DNA from: an uncultured Collinsella sp.
GTDB taxonomy: Bacteria > Actinomycetota > Coriobacteriia > Coriobacteriales > Coriobacteriaceae
DNA: 64,000 nucleotides
Reading direction: 5' to 3'
Assembly (NCBI GenBank): GCA_902479075.1
Contig: CABSNK010000002.1
Coordinates: 93,545-157,544, forward strand
Both the position numbers and the translations under genes were made by a program. Of this stretch, positions 15,739-23,968 are shown piece by piece. The notes beneath the pieces were generated by a model that was not told the DNA's origin, searched no databases, and saw nothing but the letters and a program-made list of their open reading frames with translations. The stretch's first letter is position 1. Each line of letters starts with the position of its first letter.

Positions 15739-16611
15739 CTACAGACGCTTGAGAATCACATAGCGGTTGAGCTCGCCGCTGCGACCGTCGGCATGGAAGC
15801 GCTCAAGCTCGCGCACGGGGACCTCGCCGCTCTTGTAGAACGTACGGACACCGCGCACCAGGTCGGTGATCTGCTGATCGTCAAAGTGATGGCAATAGCG
15901 GTAGGCGTGGCGGTCGTTTTGCCAGCCAATGAGGTGGTCGCCGGCTTCAAACTGCGCGGAATCGTAACCCTCAAACGGCGGGGTGAGCTCGGCGCGGGCC
16001 TCGGCGCGAACAGCCTTGCGCGCCATGCGCTCGTCGTTCATAAACTCCCAAAAGCTGATGGCGATGATGCCGCCCGGGCGCGTCTGGCGCACCAGGGCGT
16101 CGAGCACGCGTACACGGTACTCGCATGACGGCACGTGGTGCATAAAGCCAAAGCAGACCGAGATGTCGGCGAGCGGTGCGTCGAAAAGAACATCGGACGT
16201 CTCGGCGGGGTTGAGCTTCATGAGGGCATCGAGCACGTCGAGTTCCTGGAAGTGCAGGTTGGGAATGCGCAGGGCGTGGCCACGTGCATCGATAGCCAAA
16301 TCCTGACACGAGTCGACACCATAGAACTCAAACGGGCAACTGGCATCTGCCGAGGGGTTTGCGCCGTCGACGCCCTTGGCGGCAAGTGCGCCGCCGGCGG
16401 CAAAGTTCTCGAATCGCATGTTGCCGCAGGCGAGATCGAAGACGCGGACGGGATGCTCGATTGTGGCGACGTCGAGCTGTTCGAGTGCGATGTCCATGGT
16501 GCGCACCCAGCCGGGCCACGGGGCCTGGCGCGTATCGGAAAAGGAGGCGGAGTGCTCGCGATAGAACGTATTGTTGAGCTGGATGAGCGATGAGGCGAAA
16601 TCGCGGTTCAC
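15739..16611 (-). CDS. class I SAM-dependent methyltransferase
   Basis: 290 residues from a GTG at 16611, with GGAGGG 11 nt upstream; the longer frame to 16746 runs through the divergent promoter region and is unlikely. SAM motif I is FDLACGNMRFENF, acidic motif II YGVDSCQDLAI, and motif-IV-like DISVCFGFMHHVPS. The overall look is a ubiE/methyltransferase-11/25-type small-molecule enzyme; the substrate is unknown. Divergent from the XRE regulator at 16879. Confidence 0.82.
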   Translation of the reverse strand: MNRDFASSLIQLNNTFYREHSASFSDTRQAPWPGWVRTMDIALEQLDVATIEHPVRVFDLACGNMRFENFAAGGALAAKGVDGANPSADASCPFEFYGVDSCQDLAIDARGHALRIPNLHFQELDVLDALMKLNPAETSDVLFDAPLADISVCFGFMHHVPSCEYRVRVLDALVRQTRPGGIIAISFWEFMNDERMARKAVRAEARAELTPPFEGYDSAQFEAGDHLIGWQNDRHAYRYCHHFDDQQITDLVRGVRTFYKSGEVPVRELERFHADGRSGELNRYVILKRL

Positions 16612-16878
16612 GGCGCGGAACTCCCTCCGTTGGCGGTGCGGAATTAACAGTACGACCATACTACCGTTAACGCCGCAACGGGGACAACCGAGCCGTGGGT
16701 CATTGCTTTGTTTGGACACATTTCCGCAGCTCATATGTGCCCGCAACCGCCGGTTGTCAAAAATCTCACTAGAATAGGTGGCATGCTTTTGGCGGTGGCG
16801 GATAGATTTTTAACTGTGCAAGGCGCCTTAAGAACAAAAACGGTCCGGCGGCACGGCTGGCATCACATAGGAGGAACC

Positions 16879-17601
16879 ATGAATGTAGAAACTGCGCAGC
16901 GGCTCGCCGACCTTCGTCGCAGCAAGGGTTTTAGCCAAGAAGGGCTGGCGCGAAAGCTGGGGCTGTCGCGCCAGGCGGTCAGTAAATGGGAGCGCGCGGA
17001 GAGCTCGCCCGATACCGAGAACCTGATCTCGCTCGCCAAACTTTATGGCGTGAGCCTGGACGAGCTGCTCAATCCGAGCGACGAGATCGAGGACGATATC
17101 GAGTTTGAGAACGAGGACCGCGCCCGCCAGCGCGAGGCCGAGGCGGCAGAGCGTGCTCGCACCCATGAGGCGGCGGCGCGCGCTACCGAGGCGGCAACGC
17201 AGGCGAGTGATGCTGCGGCCAAGGCGGCGCAAGCGGCAAGCTGGAGTGCGCAGGCTGCCAATGCGGCGACGGCTCAGGCGACGAGTGGCGGCGCAGTTGG
17301 CTCGACTCCGGTGAAGGGCCCGTTCCAGTCGTTCCCGTATTGGGCCGTGTGTTGGCTGCTGTTCTTTTTGCTGATGTTCCTGTTTGGTGCCGGCCCCTTT
17401 GCCGCGCTGATCTTCTTTACGATTCCCATCTATCACTGGGTGGCGCGTGCGCTCGATGGTGATTGGGCACGCGGGGTTATTCAGGTTGGTCCGGCGCCGG
17501 TGGCGGTCAGGGCCCAGGGGAAGGATACTTCTGCGGAACCTGATACTGACGTGGCTACCGCGACTACCGCTGAGCCGAGTGCCAAAGAAGGTGATGAATG
17601 A
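16879..17601 (+). CDS. XRE-family regulator with Ala-rich linker and C-terminal membrane segments
   Basis: 240 residues from ATG 16879 (AGGAGG at 16869-16874). Residues about 6-62 are a classic helix-turn-helix (SQEGLARKLGLSRQAVSKWERAESSPDTENL). Then comes a charged and Ala/Thr/Gln-rich linker of about 70 residues and two closely spaced hydrophobic helices (AVCWLLFFLLMFLFGAGPF and AALIFFTIPIYHWVA), so the DNA-binding domain is tethered to the membrane. It overlaps the next gene by ATGA (17598-17601), so they are translationally coupled. Membrane-bound regulators paired with DUF4097 proteins are typical of envelope-stress systems; that role is inference. Confidence 0.87.
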   Translation: MNVETAQRLADLRRSKGFSQEGLARKLGLSRQAVSKWERAESSPDTENLISLAKLYGVSLDELLNPSDEIEDDIEFENEDRARQREAEAAERARTHEAAARATEAATQASDAAAKAAQAASWSAQAANAATAQATSGGAVGSTPVKGPFQSFPYWAVCWLLFFLLMFLFGAGPFAALIFFTIPIYHWVARALDGDWARGVIQVGPAPVAVRAQGKDTSAEPDTDVATATTAEPSAKEGDE

Positions 17602-18497
17602 TGAAGCTTTCGCATGAATCCAAGCTGCGCCTGGGCGTCGGCATCGGAGCGTTTGTGCTCATCATCGGGCTTGTCTTTGGCATTTCGCGGACATTGATTC
17701 ATTTTGATGGTCCGTGGGATCTCGACGATGTTATACCCGGCTTGTCTGGTATGGACGATGCGGTTGACGAGGACGATCTCTTGGATGACGGCAGCTATTC
17801 CGCTCGGCCTCAGCAACTTTCGTGTACGACCTTTGATGCTGATGAGTTTCGCTACCTCGATTTCGATATCGATGCGGCTACGGTGGACGTCAAGGTTGTT
17901 GATGGCAACAAGGCTCGCGTTATCGAGCGGGGGCGCGTTGCCAATGGTATGGATGCCTCCAAGGCCGCGACGCAGAACATCGCATCCGTCGAGGACTCGA
18001 CGCTCAAGGTTTCTCAGTTTGGAAGTGATGACGGTAAGGCAATTGACCGCTCGGTTACGGTTGAGCTGCCGCGCCGTGTTGCCGCACATCTGAAGGGAGT
18101 CAACGCGCACGTGGGCTCGGGTGATCTGCAGATTGCCGGTGTCACCTGTGATGGTTTCGACCTTTTCCTGGGTGCGGGAGATGTGGAGTTTGCGGGCAGC
18201 GTGACTGATGCGCTTAGTGCAGAGGTCGGGTCGGGCGATGTAACGTTCGAGCTCTACCAGGCCCCCGCGAAGTCGATGGACGTGAGTGTGGGCTCGGGTG
18301 ATGTGGAGATGACGGTTCCGAACTCTACGGGCTTTAAGGCGAGCCTCACCTTGGGCAGCGGCGACTTCGAGAGCGATTTCCTTCCGCTTGACTACGACGG
18401 CGAGACCATTTTGAATCTTGAATTCGATAATGGCGATAAGTCCGCCACGTATCGTTTTGAGGTTGGTTCGGGCGACATGTCATTTGATTCAGAGTGA
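17598..18497 (+). CDS. DUF4097-type beta-strand repeat membrane protein
   Basis: 299 residues: a single N-terminal membrane anchor (about 12-34, GVGIGAFVLIIGLVFGI), an Asp-rich linker, then from about residue 80 a repetitive beta structure with recurring GSGDV/GAGDV turns (VGSGDLQIAG, LGAGDVEFAG, VGSGDVTF, VGSGDVEM, LGSGDFES, VGSGDMSF). This is the DUF4097 putative adhesin/beta-helix pattern. The domain is outside the membrane if the anchor is type II. Coupled to the XRE regulator by a 4-nt overlap. The operon ends in a strong terminator at 18546. Confidence 0.85.
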   Translation: MMKLSHESKLRLGVGIGAFVLIIGLVFGISRTLIHFDGPWDLDDVIPGLSGMDDAVDEDDLLDDGSYSARPQQLSCTTFDADEFRYLDFDIDAATVDVKVVDGNKARVIERGRVANGMDASKAATQNIASVEDSTLKVSQFGSDDGKAIDRSVTVELPRRVAAHLKGVNAHVGSGDLQIAGVTCDGFDLFLGAGDVEFAGSVTDALSAEVGSGDVTFELYQAPAKSMDVSVGSGDVEMTVPNSTGFKASLTLGSGDFESDFLPLDYDGETILNLEFDNGDKSATYRFEVGSGDMSFDSE

Positions 18498-18545
18498 CGG
18501 GCGGTTATCGAAGACTTATAAACCATAGCTGCGCTGTTTGATGGA

Positions 18546-18578
18546 GGCGCCGGAGCCGTGACGGGCTCCGGCGCCTTT
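18546..18578 (+). terminator. intrinsic terminator after the XRE/DUF4097 operon
   Basis: Twelve perfect pairs GGCGCCGGAGCC/GGCTCCGGCGCC with a 6-nt loop, then TTTGCCTTT. Confidence 0.92.
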
Positions 18579-18595
18579 GCCTTTACAATGGGGTC

Positions 18596-20503
18596 ATGGA
18601 ACAGATTATCTTGAACATACTCGAGGCTCTGCGTCGCGGCGAGACCGTGGACGACAAAGCGCTCGTCAAACTGATACATGCCGAGGCGCGCCGTGAGGGT
18701 GCCGACAAACGCGATTTGGCCAAGCGCCGTCTGCTGCCGTTCTACCAGCGGGTAAAACGTGAGGAGCCGGCTCGTTGGGCTGGGTGGAATGTCGATGCCG
18801 AGCTGGAACGTCGACTGCTGCAGGTGCTGCGTATGAAGCCTCGTCGCACGGCCTCGGGCGTGGCGACCATTACCGTCATCACCAAGCCCTGGCCGTGCTC
18901 GGGCGATTGCCTGTTTTGCCCCAACGATCTGCGCATGCCTAAAAGCTATCTGCATGCCGAGCCGGCGTGCGCCCGTGCGGAGCAAAACTGCTTCGACCCG
19001 TATCTGCAGGTGAGCGCTCGTCTGACCGCGCTTTCGCAGATGGGGCATGCGACCGACAAGATCGAGCTCATCGTGCTCGGTGGCACCTGGAGCGACTATC
19101 CGCAAGGGTATCAAACGTGGTTTATGTCGGAGCTTTTCCGTGCGTTCAATGACGATGCCGTCGCCGGCGTGGCGGCAAACCCCATGTTGGCGCGTCCGGG
19201 CATCAGCCGTGCCGAGGCAGGGCGCCTGCTCGATGACGCTCCCGCCGATGTCCTCCCGCCGGTGGTAACAGAGCGCCGCGAGCGCTATCGGGCTGCCGGC
19301 ATTGCGACAGACGAGGCTGAGCTTGCTGCCGGCGTTGCCGACGAGCAGGGGCGTGTGGATGCTGCCGTGGGCGGCTATAACCGCGCAGTGCGTCGTCTGT
19401 ACGGCCCCGGTACGCCATGGGGCGAGGCTGCCGAGTGGCAGACGGCAACGATGGAGGAGCTTGAGCGTCAGCAGCGCATCAACGAGACGGCGAAGCATCG
19501 CGTGGTGGGGCTCGTTATCGAGACGCGCCCCGATGCCGTAACGCCGCAGGCCCTCACGCTCATCCGCCGCCTGGGTTGCACCAAGATTCAGATGGGTATT
19601 CAGAGTCTCGACCAACATTTGCTCGATATCAACGAGCGTCGCATTTCGGTGGCGCAGATCGAGCGGGCGTTTTCGCTTGCGCGCTTGTTTGGCTTTAAGA
19701 TCCACGCGCACTTTATGCTCAACTTGCTGGGCGCCACGCCCGAGGGGGACAAGCGCGACTACGATCGCTTTATGACCGAGGGGGCCTTTATGCCCGACGA
19801 GGTCAAGGTCTACCCGTGCGCGCTCATCGAAGGCTCGCGTCTGGTGGGCCGCTATGAGCGCGGCGAGTGGCGCCCCTATACCGAGGAAGAGCTGCTCGAT
19901 GTGCTGGCCGACGACATCGTGGTGACGCCGGCGTTCTGCCGCATCAGTCGCATGATCCGCGACTTTAGCTCCGACGACATCATGGTGGGCAACAAGAAGC
20001 CCAACCTGCGCCAGCTCGTTGAGAACCGCCTGGCTGCTCGGGGTGATGGTGCGACGGTGCGTGAGATTCGCTATCGCGAGATCAGCACGGCGGGTGCCGA
20101 CCTGGACGAGTTGACCCTTGACGAGGAAGTGGCGTACGAGACGCCGGTGACGCGCGAGCGCTTTTTGCAGTGGGTGACGCTCGAAGGCAAGATCGCCGGC
20201 TTTTTGCGCCTGTCGTTGCCCGATCGTGCGTTTGTTACCGCGCACTCAGACGAGTTGCCGACGACGCCGGACGAGGCAATGATTCGCGAGGTGCACGTGT
20301 ATGGCATGGCGGCACGTGTGGGCGATCAGGGCCAGGCGGCTCAGCATCATGGGCTGGGGCGGTCGTTGGTGGAGCGCGCCTGCGAGATTGCCCGGGATGT
20401 GGGCTATACGCGCATCAACGTGATTAGCGCGATCGGTACGCGCGAGTACTACCGCCATTTGGGTTTTTATGACCACGGACTCTATCTGCAAAAGGAGCTC
20501 TAG
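18596..20503 (+). CDS. elp3: bacterial Elp3: radical-SAM/GNAT tRNA-uridine-34 modifying enzyme
   Basis: 635 residues. The iron-sulfur site CSGDCLFCPNDLRMPKSYL is at about 100-118; the radical-SAM barrel follows (ELIVLGGTWSDYP, LVIETRPDA, QMGIQSLDQ); a C-terminal acetyltransferase domain ends with REVHVYG, AQHHGLGRSLVERAC and GTREYYRHLGFY, all typical of Elp3. Elp3 uses acetyl-CoA and SAM to put a carboxymethyl-type group on wobble uridine. It is standard in eukaryotes and archaea but scattered in bacteria. The ATG has only a weak GGGG upstream; TACAAT at 18584-18589 just before it could be a -10, which would make the message nearly leaderless. The next gene starts directly after the stop. Confidence 0.93.
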   Translation: MEQIILNILEALRRGETVDDKALVKLIHAEARREGADKRDLAKRRLLPFYQRVKREEPARWAGWNVDAELERRLLQVLRMKPRRTASGVATITVITKPWPCSGDCLFCPNDLRMPKSYLHAEPACARAEQNCFDPYLQVSARLTALSQMGHATDKIELIVLGGTWSDYPQGYQTWFMSELFRAFNDDAVAGVAANPMLARPGISRAEAGRLLDDAPADVLPPVVTERRERYRAAGIATDEAELAAGVADEQGRVDAAVGGYNRAVRRLYGPGTPWGEAAEWQTATMEELERQQRINETAKHRVVGLVIETRPDAVTPQALTLIRRLGCTKIQMGIQSLDQHLLDINERRISVAQIERAFSLARLFGFKIHAHFMLNLLGATPEGDKRDYDRFMTEGAFMPDEVKVYPCALIEGSRLVGRYERGEWRPYTEEELLDVLADDIVVTPAFCRISRMIRDFSSDDIMVGNKKPNLRQLVENRLAARGDGATVREIRYREISTAGADLDELTLDEEVAYETPVTRERFLQWVTLEGKIAGFLRLSLPDRAFVTAHSDELPTTPDEAMIREVHVYGMAARVGDQGQAAQHHGLGRSLVERACEIARDVGYTRINVISAIGTREYYRHLGFYDHGLYLQKEL

Positions 20504-21382
20504 ATGAACAAGCCGAGTGTTTCTGCCGGCGTCGTTGCCGGCGTTGCCCTGGGAGCTGCGGCGCTGGGTGCGGCCGCCGTTGCTGTTCGCGCTGCCTGTC
20601 TGCAGGTCGCGCGAACCCGCAACGGGTTGGCACGTGTGAAACGCGTGCACGACGAGGGCGGTGACGAGGTCCGTGTGCTCGTGCAAGGTGGCGTCTACCA
20701 AAGCGCGAGCTATGTCGGCGAGCGCTGGGCGGAGCCCGTCTTTGCGTACTATCGTGCGTTCGACGATGTGTTTGAGGCCGAGGACGCAATGCGTGATGCT
20801 TACGGTCATGGTATCGACCGTATGCTCATGCTGGGCGGCGGTGGGTTTGCCTATCCCAAGTTCGCGTTGATGTCGCACGAGAGCTTGCGCATGGACGTCA
20901 TTGAGTACGATGCCGAGATTACGCGTCTGGCACGTCGTTGGTTCTATCTGGACGAACTGGAGCACACGGTGGGCGACCGCTTGCGGGTGATTACCGCCGA
21001 GGCTCGTTCGTATCTGGGTGTGACGAGCGTGGGCCATCGTCGCTACGACGTGGCCGTAAGCGATTGCTTTGGCGGTGCCGAGCCCGTACGTGAGCTGGCG
21101 ACGGGTGAGGCGTTGCGTTTGGTGCGAGGCAGTCTGAACCCCGGGGGCATCTATGCTGCCAATATCGTGAGTGCGAACAGGGGGAGCGACGTGACGTTCC
21201 TGCGCGACTGCGCTGCCACGGCACTCGAGGTGTTCGCCCACGCCTGGGTGGTCCCATGTGGCGATGCGGAGTTCGGCGGCGAGGAGAACTACCTGCTCAT
21301 CGCCAGCGACGGCGACTATGTCTTCGCCGAAGCCGTGCCCTTCGACGATGACTTTCTCGGCACCGTCCTTCACGACAAGTAG
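20504..21382 (+). CDS. spermidine-synthase-like protein with N-terminal hydrophobic segment
   Basis: 292 residues. After a hydrophobic Ala/Val/Gly-rich segment (about 6-32, AGVVAGVALGAAALGAAAVA), a spermine/spermidine synthase-type Rossmann domain is visible: LMLGGGGFAYPK (nucleotide loop), VIEYDAEITRLA (acidic strand) and YDVAVSDCFGG. Such membrane-anchored homologues are common in actinobacteria and often lack full polyamine-synthase residues, so the product is uncertain. AAGGAGC inside the end of elp3 serves as ribosome-binding site and there is no gap, so both are one operon. Confidence 0.78.
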   Translation: MNKPSVSAGVVAGVALGAAALGAAAVAVRAACLQVARTRNGLARVKRVHDEGGDEVRVLVQGGVYQSASYVGERWAEPVFAYYRAFDDVFEAEDAMRDAYGHGIDRMLMLGGGGFAYPKFALMSHESLRMDVIEYDAEITRLARRWFYLDELEHTVGDRLRVITAEARSYLGVTSVGHRRYDVAVSDCFGGAEPVRELATGEALRLVRGSLNPGGIYAANIVSANRGSDVTFLRDCAATALEVFAHAWVVPCGDAEFGGEENYLLIASDGDYVFAEAVPFDDDFLGTVLHDK

Positions 21383-21408
21383 GTCTCCCCGTCCCAAAAA
21401 GACTGGTC

Positions 21409-23850
21409 TTAGGCGTGGTCGCGCCAGCTGAGGACGCGCTGCTTCATACCCTCGATGTCGAGCACGCCTTCGGCGAAGCCTTTGCGCACGAGCTCCTCGG
21501 GAACGTACTCGTCGTAGCGGTCAAAATAAGGCACCTCGCCGGGATAGACGAGCTCGATGGGGTCGAAGTCCTTCTCGGCCTCGGCGGCGAGCACCTCAAA
21601 GAATGTCTCCTCGTCGGCCTTCATCTTAAACTGCATAAAGTACGGGCGTGATGGGTCGAGTCCGCGAAGGCCCAACTCCGCGGCACATTTAATCTTGAGC
21701 ATGCGCTCGAGGGCCAAAAAGGCGTAGCTGCCCAGCCAGGGGAAGAGCACCCAGGTATCGCCGCCCAGGTTAATGAGCGGTTTAGTTCCCGTGCCCGAAA
21801 TCTCGGCCGTATGGCGAGCCTGCGCCAAGCGAGCCCGTGCGTTACCCATAAGGTACGGATATGCCGCGTGCTCGTTGAGCGCCTTGCGCATACGCTCGAG
21901 TACGTGTGTGTTGATGTCACCGGGGCAGTCACCAAAGTAGGCCGGCACACGGCCCTTGACCTGCGTGGCAAAGACGGTATGACGCTTCCAATCCACTTCC
22001 TCGACAATCCAGCAATGACCTGCGATGGCGATGCGCTCACCGGGCGGTGGGGGATTGACGATTGTGCCCAGCTCGGCCGACTCGCTGCGGACGGTGAACT
22101 CCTCGTTTTCCTGGAACACGGCGTAGAACTTAAAGTTGTTAATGATGCGCTCGCCCGCGAGGCCCACGATGAGCCCACCGCCCTCGGTGACCTGGATGTG
22201 GTCAATCTTAATGAGGTGACGCAGCAGTACGCGATAGTCATCGGCCGAGACGCGGTGGAAATAGCTGAGCGTGAGCACGCGCTGGGCAAGCTCTGCTGGC
22301 GTGAGTTCGCCGGTGCTGGCAAGCGTCGACATAGTCTGGTGGTAGAGCAGGCTGTAGGGGAGCCGATCGAGCTCGGGCGGCTCGACCCACTTTTCCTCGC
22401 GATAGAGTTGTACGAGCGCGATGCCCTGCAGGAGCTTCCACGGAATGGTCTCGGGCATCATCGTGCGCGGCTCGGGCTCTTCCTCGCGCATGACAAACCA
22501 CATCTCGGGCGGAAGATCGCGGCGCCCCGTGCGGCCCATTCGCTGCAAAAAGGAGCTGACGGTAAACGGCGCGTCGATCTGAAACGCACGCTCCAGACGG
22601 CCGATATCGATACCGAGTTCCAGCGTAGAGGTGGTGACGGTCGTCTGTGCCTGCTCCTCGTCGCGCATGAGCTCTTCTGCCGTCTCACGCAGCGATGCCG
22701 AAAGATTGCCGTGGTGGATGAGAAAGCGGTCGGGCTCGTGCTGGCTCTCGCAGTAGCTGCGCAGCATGGAGCACACGGCCTCTGCCTCCTCGCGCGAGTT
22801 GGCAAAGACCAGGCACTTGCGCCCGCGGGTGTGTTCGAAGATATAGCCCATGCCGGGATCGGCGTTTTCGGGCGCGGTGTCGGTGGGGTTGAGAAGCGCC
22901 TGCTCGGTCGCTCGTGGGATGTCGACTTCGCCCTCGGGGGCCGAGGAAGTTTGGCGGTCCTTGGGAGCGGCCTTGCCTCGTGCCCGCTCACGACGTTGAC
23001 GGCGCTCCTCTTGTGTGAGCTGTCCGCTGTGACGCATGTCTTGGGCGCCGGCAGGCAGTGCCGCGGATGCCGCCTCGATGCGCTCGCACGCAAGCACTTC
23101 GGCCTCTTGAGGACCCGTGCTCTCGAATCCCCGCTGCTGTGCCTGGGGACCCGAGTTGTAGAAGTGCTCCATGGAGATGCGCCACACGCGGCGCGGTTCC
23201 TCAAAGCGGGGGATAACGCAGTTGCGCCCCGTTCCCTGTGAGAGAAAAGCGCCCGTGCGCTCGGGGTCGCCGATGGTAGCGGAAAGGCCAATGCGACGGG
23301 GCTGCACACCGGCCATGCGCGAGAGCCGCTCGATAAGGCAGAGCGTCTGCCCGCCGCGGTCGCCGCGCATGAGCGAATGGACCTCGTCGATGACCACATA
23401 GCGCAGGTCGCAAAACATGCGCGGGATCGCCATGTGCTTATGGATTAAGAGCGCTTCGAGCGACTCGGGCGTAATCTGCAAGATGCCGCTCGGTTTTTTG
23501 ATGAGCTTAGCCTTGTGCGATTGCGAGACGTCGCCATGCCAGTGCCAGACGGGGATGTCGGCTTCTTCGCATAGGTCATTGAGACGGACGAACTGATCAT
23601 TGATGAGTGCCTTGAGGGGGCCGATGTAGAGGGCGCCAACGCTTGCGGGCGGGCTCTCCCAAAACTCGGTCAGGATGGGAAAGAAGGCTGCCTCGGTTTT
23701 GCCGGAAGCTGTGGATGCCGTCAGGAGCACATTGTCTTGCGTGTTAAAGATAGCATCTGCCGCCGCAACCTGAATGGAGCGCAGGCTCTCCCAATCGTGG
23801 GAGTAGATGAAGTCTTGGATAAACGGGGCGTAGCGGTCAAAGGCGTTCAC
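21409..23850 (-). CDS. Lhr/BrxHI-like DEAD/DEAH helicase
   Basis: 813 residues from a GTG at 23850 (GAGGAGG 4 nt before). SF2 motifs: TASTASGKTEAAFFP (Walker A), DEVH in VVIDEVHSLMRG, SATIGD, and QRMGRTGRRDLPP (motif VI), with a long C-terminal part (about 480-813) typical of Lhr-like proteins. A low-complexity insert (about 260-340, rich in Arg, Glu, Gln, Pro) splits the two RecA lobes. In type 2 BREX phage-defence loci an Lhr-type helicase (BrxHI) accompanies BrxD. Here it is the third gene of a TerB-BrxD-helicase cassette, separated from BrxD by about 115 nt and a hairpin, suggesting its own level control. Confidence 0.85.
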   Translation of the reverse strand: MNAFDRYAPFIQDFIYSHDWESLRSIQVAAADAIFNTQDNVLLTASTASGKTEAAFFPILTEFWESPPASVGALYIGPLKALINDQFVRLNDLCEEADIPVWHWHGDVSQSHKAKLIKKPSGILQITPESLEALLIHKHMAIPRMFCDLRYVVIDEVHSLMRGDRGGQTLCLIERLSRMAGVQPRRIGLSATIGDPERTGAFLSQGTGRNCVIPRFEEPRRVWRISMEHFYNSGPQAQQRGFESTGPQEAEVLACERIEAASAALPAGAQDMRHSGQLTQEERRQRRERARGKAAPKDRQTSSAPEGEVDIPRATEQALLNPTDTAPENADPGMGYIFEHTRGRKCLVFANSREEAEAVCSMLRSYCESQHEPDRFLIHHGNLSASLRETAEELMRDEEQAQTTVTTSTLELGIDIGRLERAFQIDAPFTVSSFLQRMGRTGRRDLPPEMWFVMREEEPEPRTMMPETIPWKLLQGIALVQLYREEKWVEPPELDRLPYSLLYHQTMSTLASTGELTPAELAQRVLTLSYFHRVSADDYRVLLRHLIKIDHIQVTEGGGLIVGLAGERIINNFKFYAVFQENEEFTVRSESAELGTIVNPPPPGERIAIAGHCWIVEEVDWKRHTVFATQVKGRVPAYFGDCPGDINTHVLERMRKALNEHAAYPYLMGNARARLAQARHTAEISGTGTKPLINLGGDTWVLFPWLGSYAFLALERMLKIKCAAELGLRGLDPSRPYFMQFKMKADEETFFEVLAAEAEKDFDPIELVYPGEVPYFDRYDEYVPEELVRKGFAEGVLDIEGMKQRVLSWRDHA

Positions 23851-23931
23851 GGGGCCTCCTCTCAAATACGAACCTCTTAACGCGGTGAGCAGTGGCTTGC
23901 CGCATCACTGCCTCGACGTTTGCCCAGATAA

Positions 23932-23968
23932 AACCTGCCAAAATAAACCTGTCCCTTTTTGGCAGGTT
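23932..23968 (-). terminator. hairpin overlapping the end of the BrxD-like gene
   Basis: Twelve-pair inverted repeat AACCTGCCAAAA/TTTTGGCAGGTT with a 13-nt loop. On the minus strand it is followed by TTATC, and its first arm contains bases of the ATPase stop codon. It probably reduces read-through into the helicase gene. Confidence 0.7.

Noticed and set aside
18392..20245. 617-codon frame antisense to elp3
   Set aside because: Same kind of codon-bias shadow; Elp3 motifs are clear on the plus strand.
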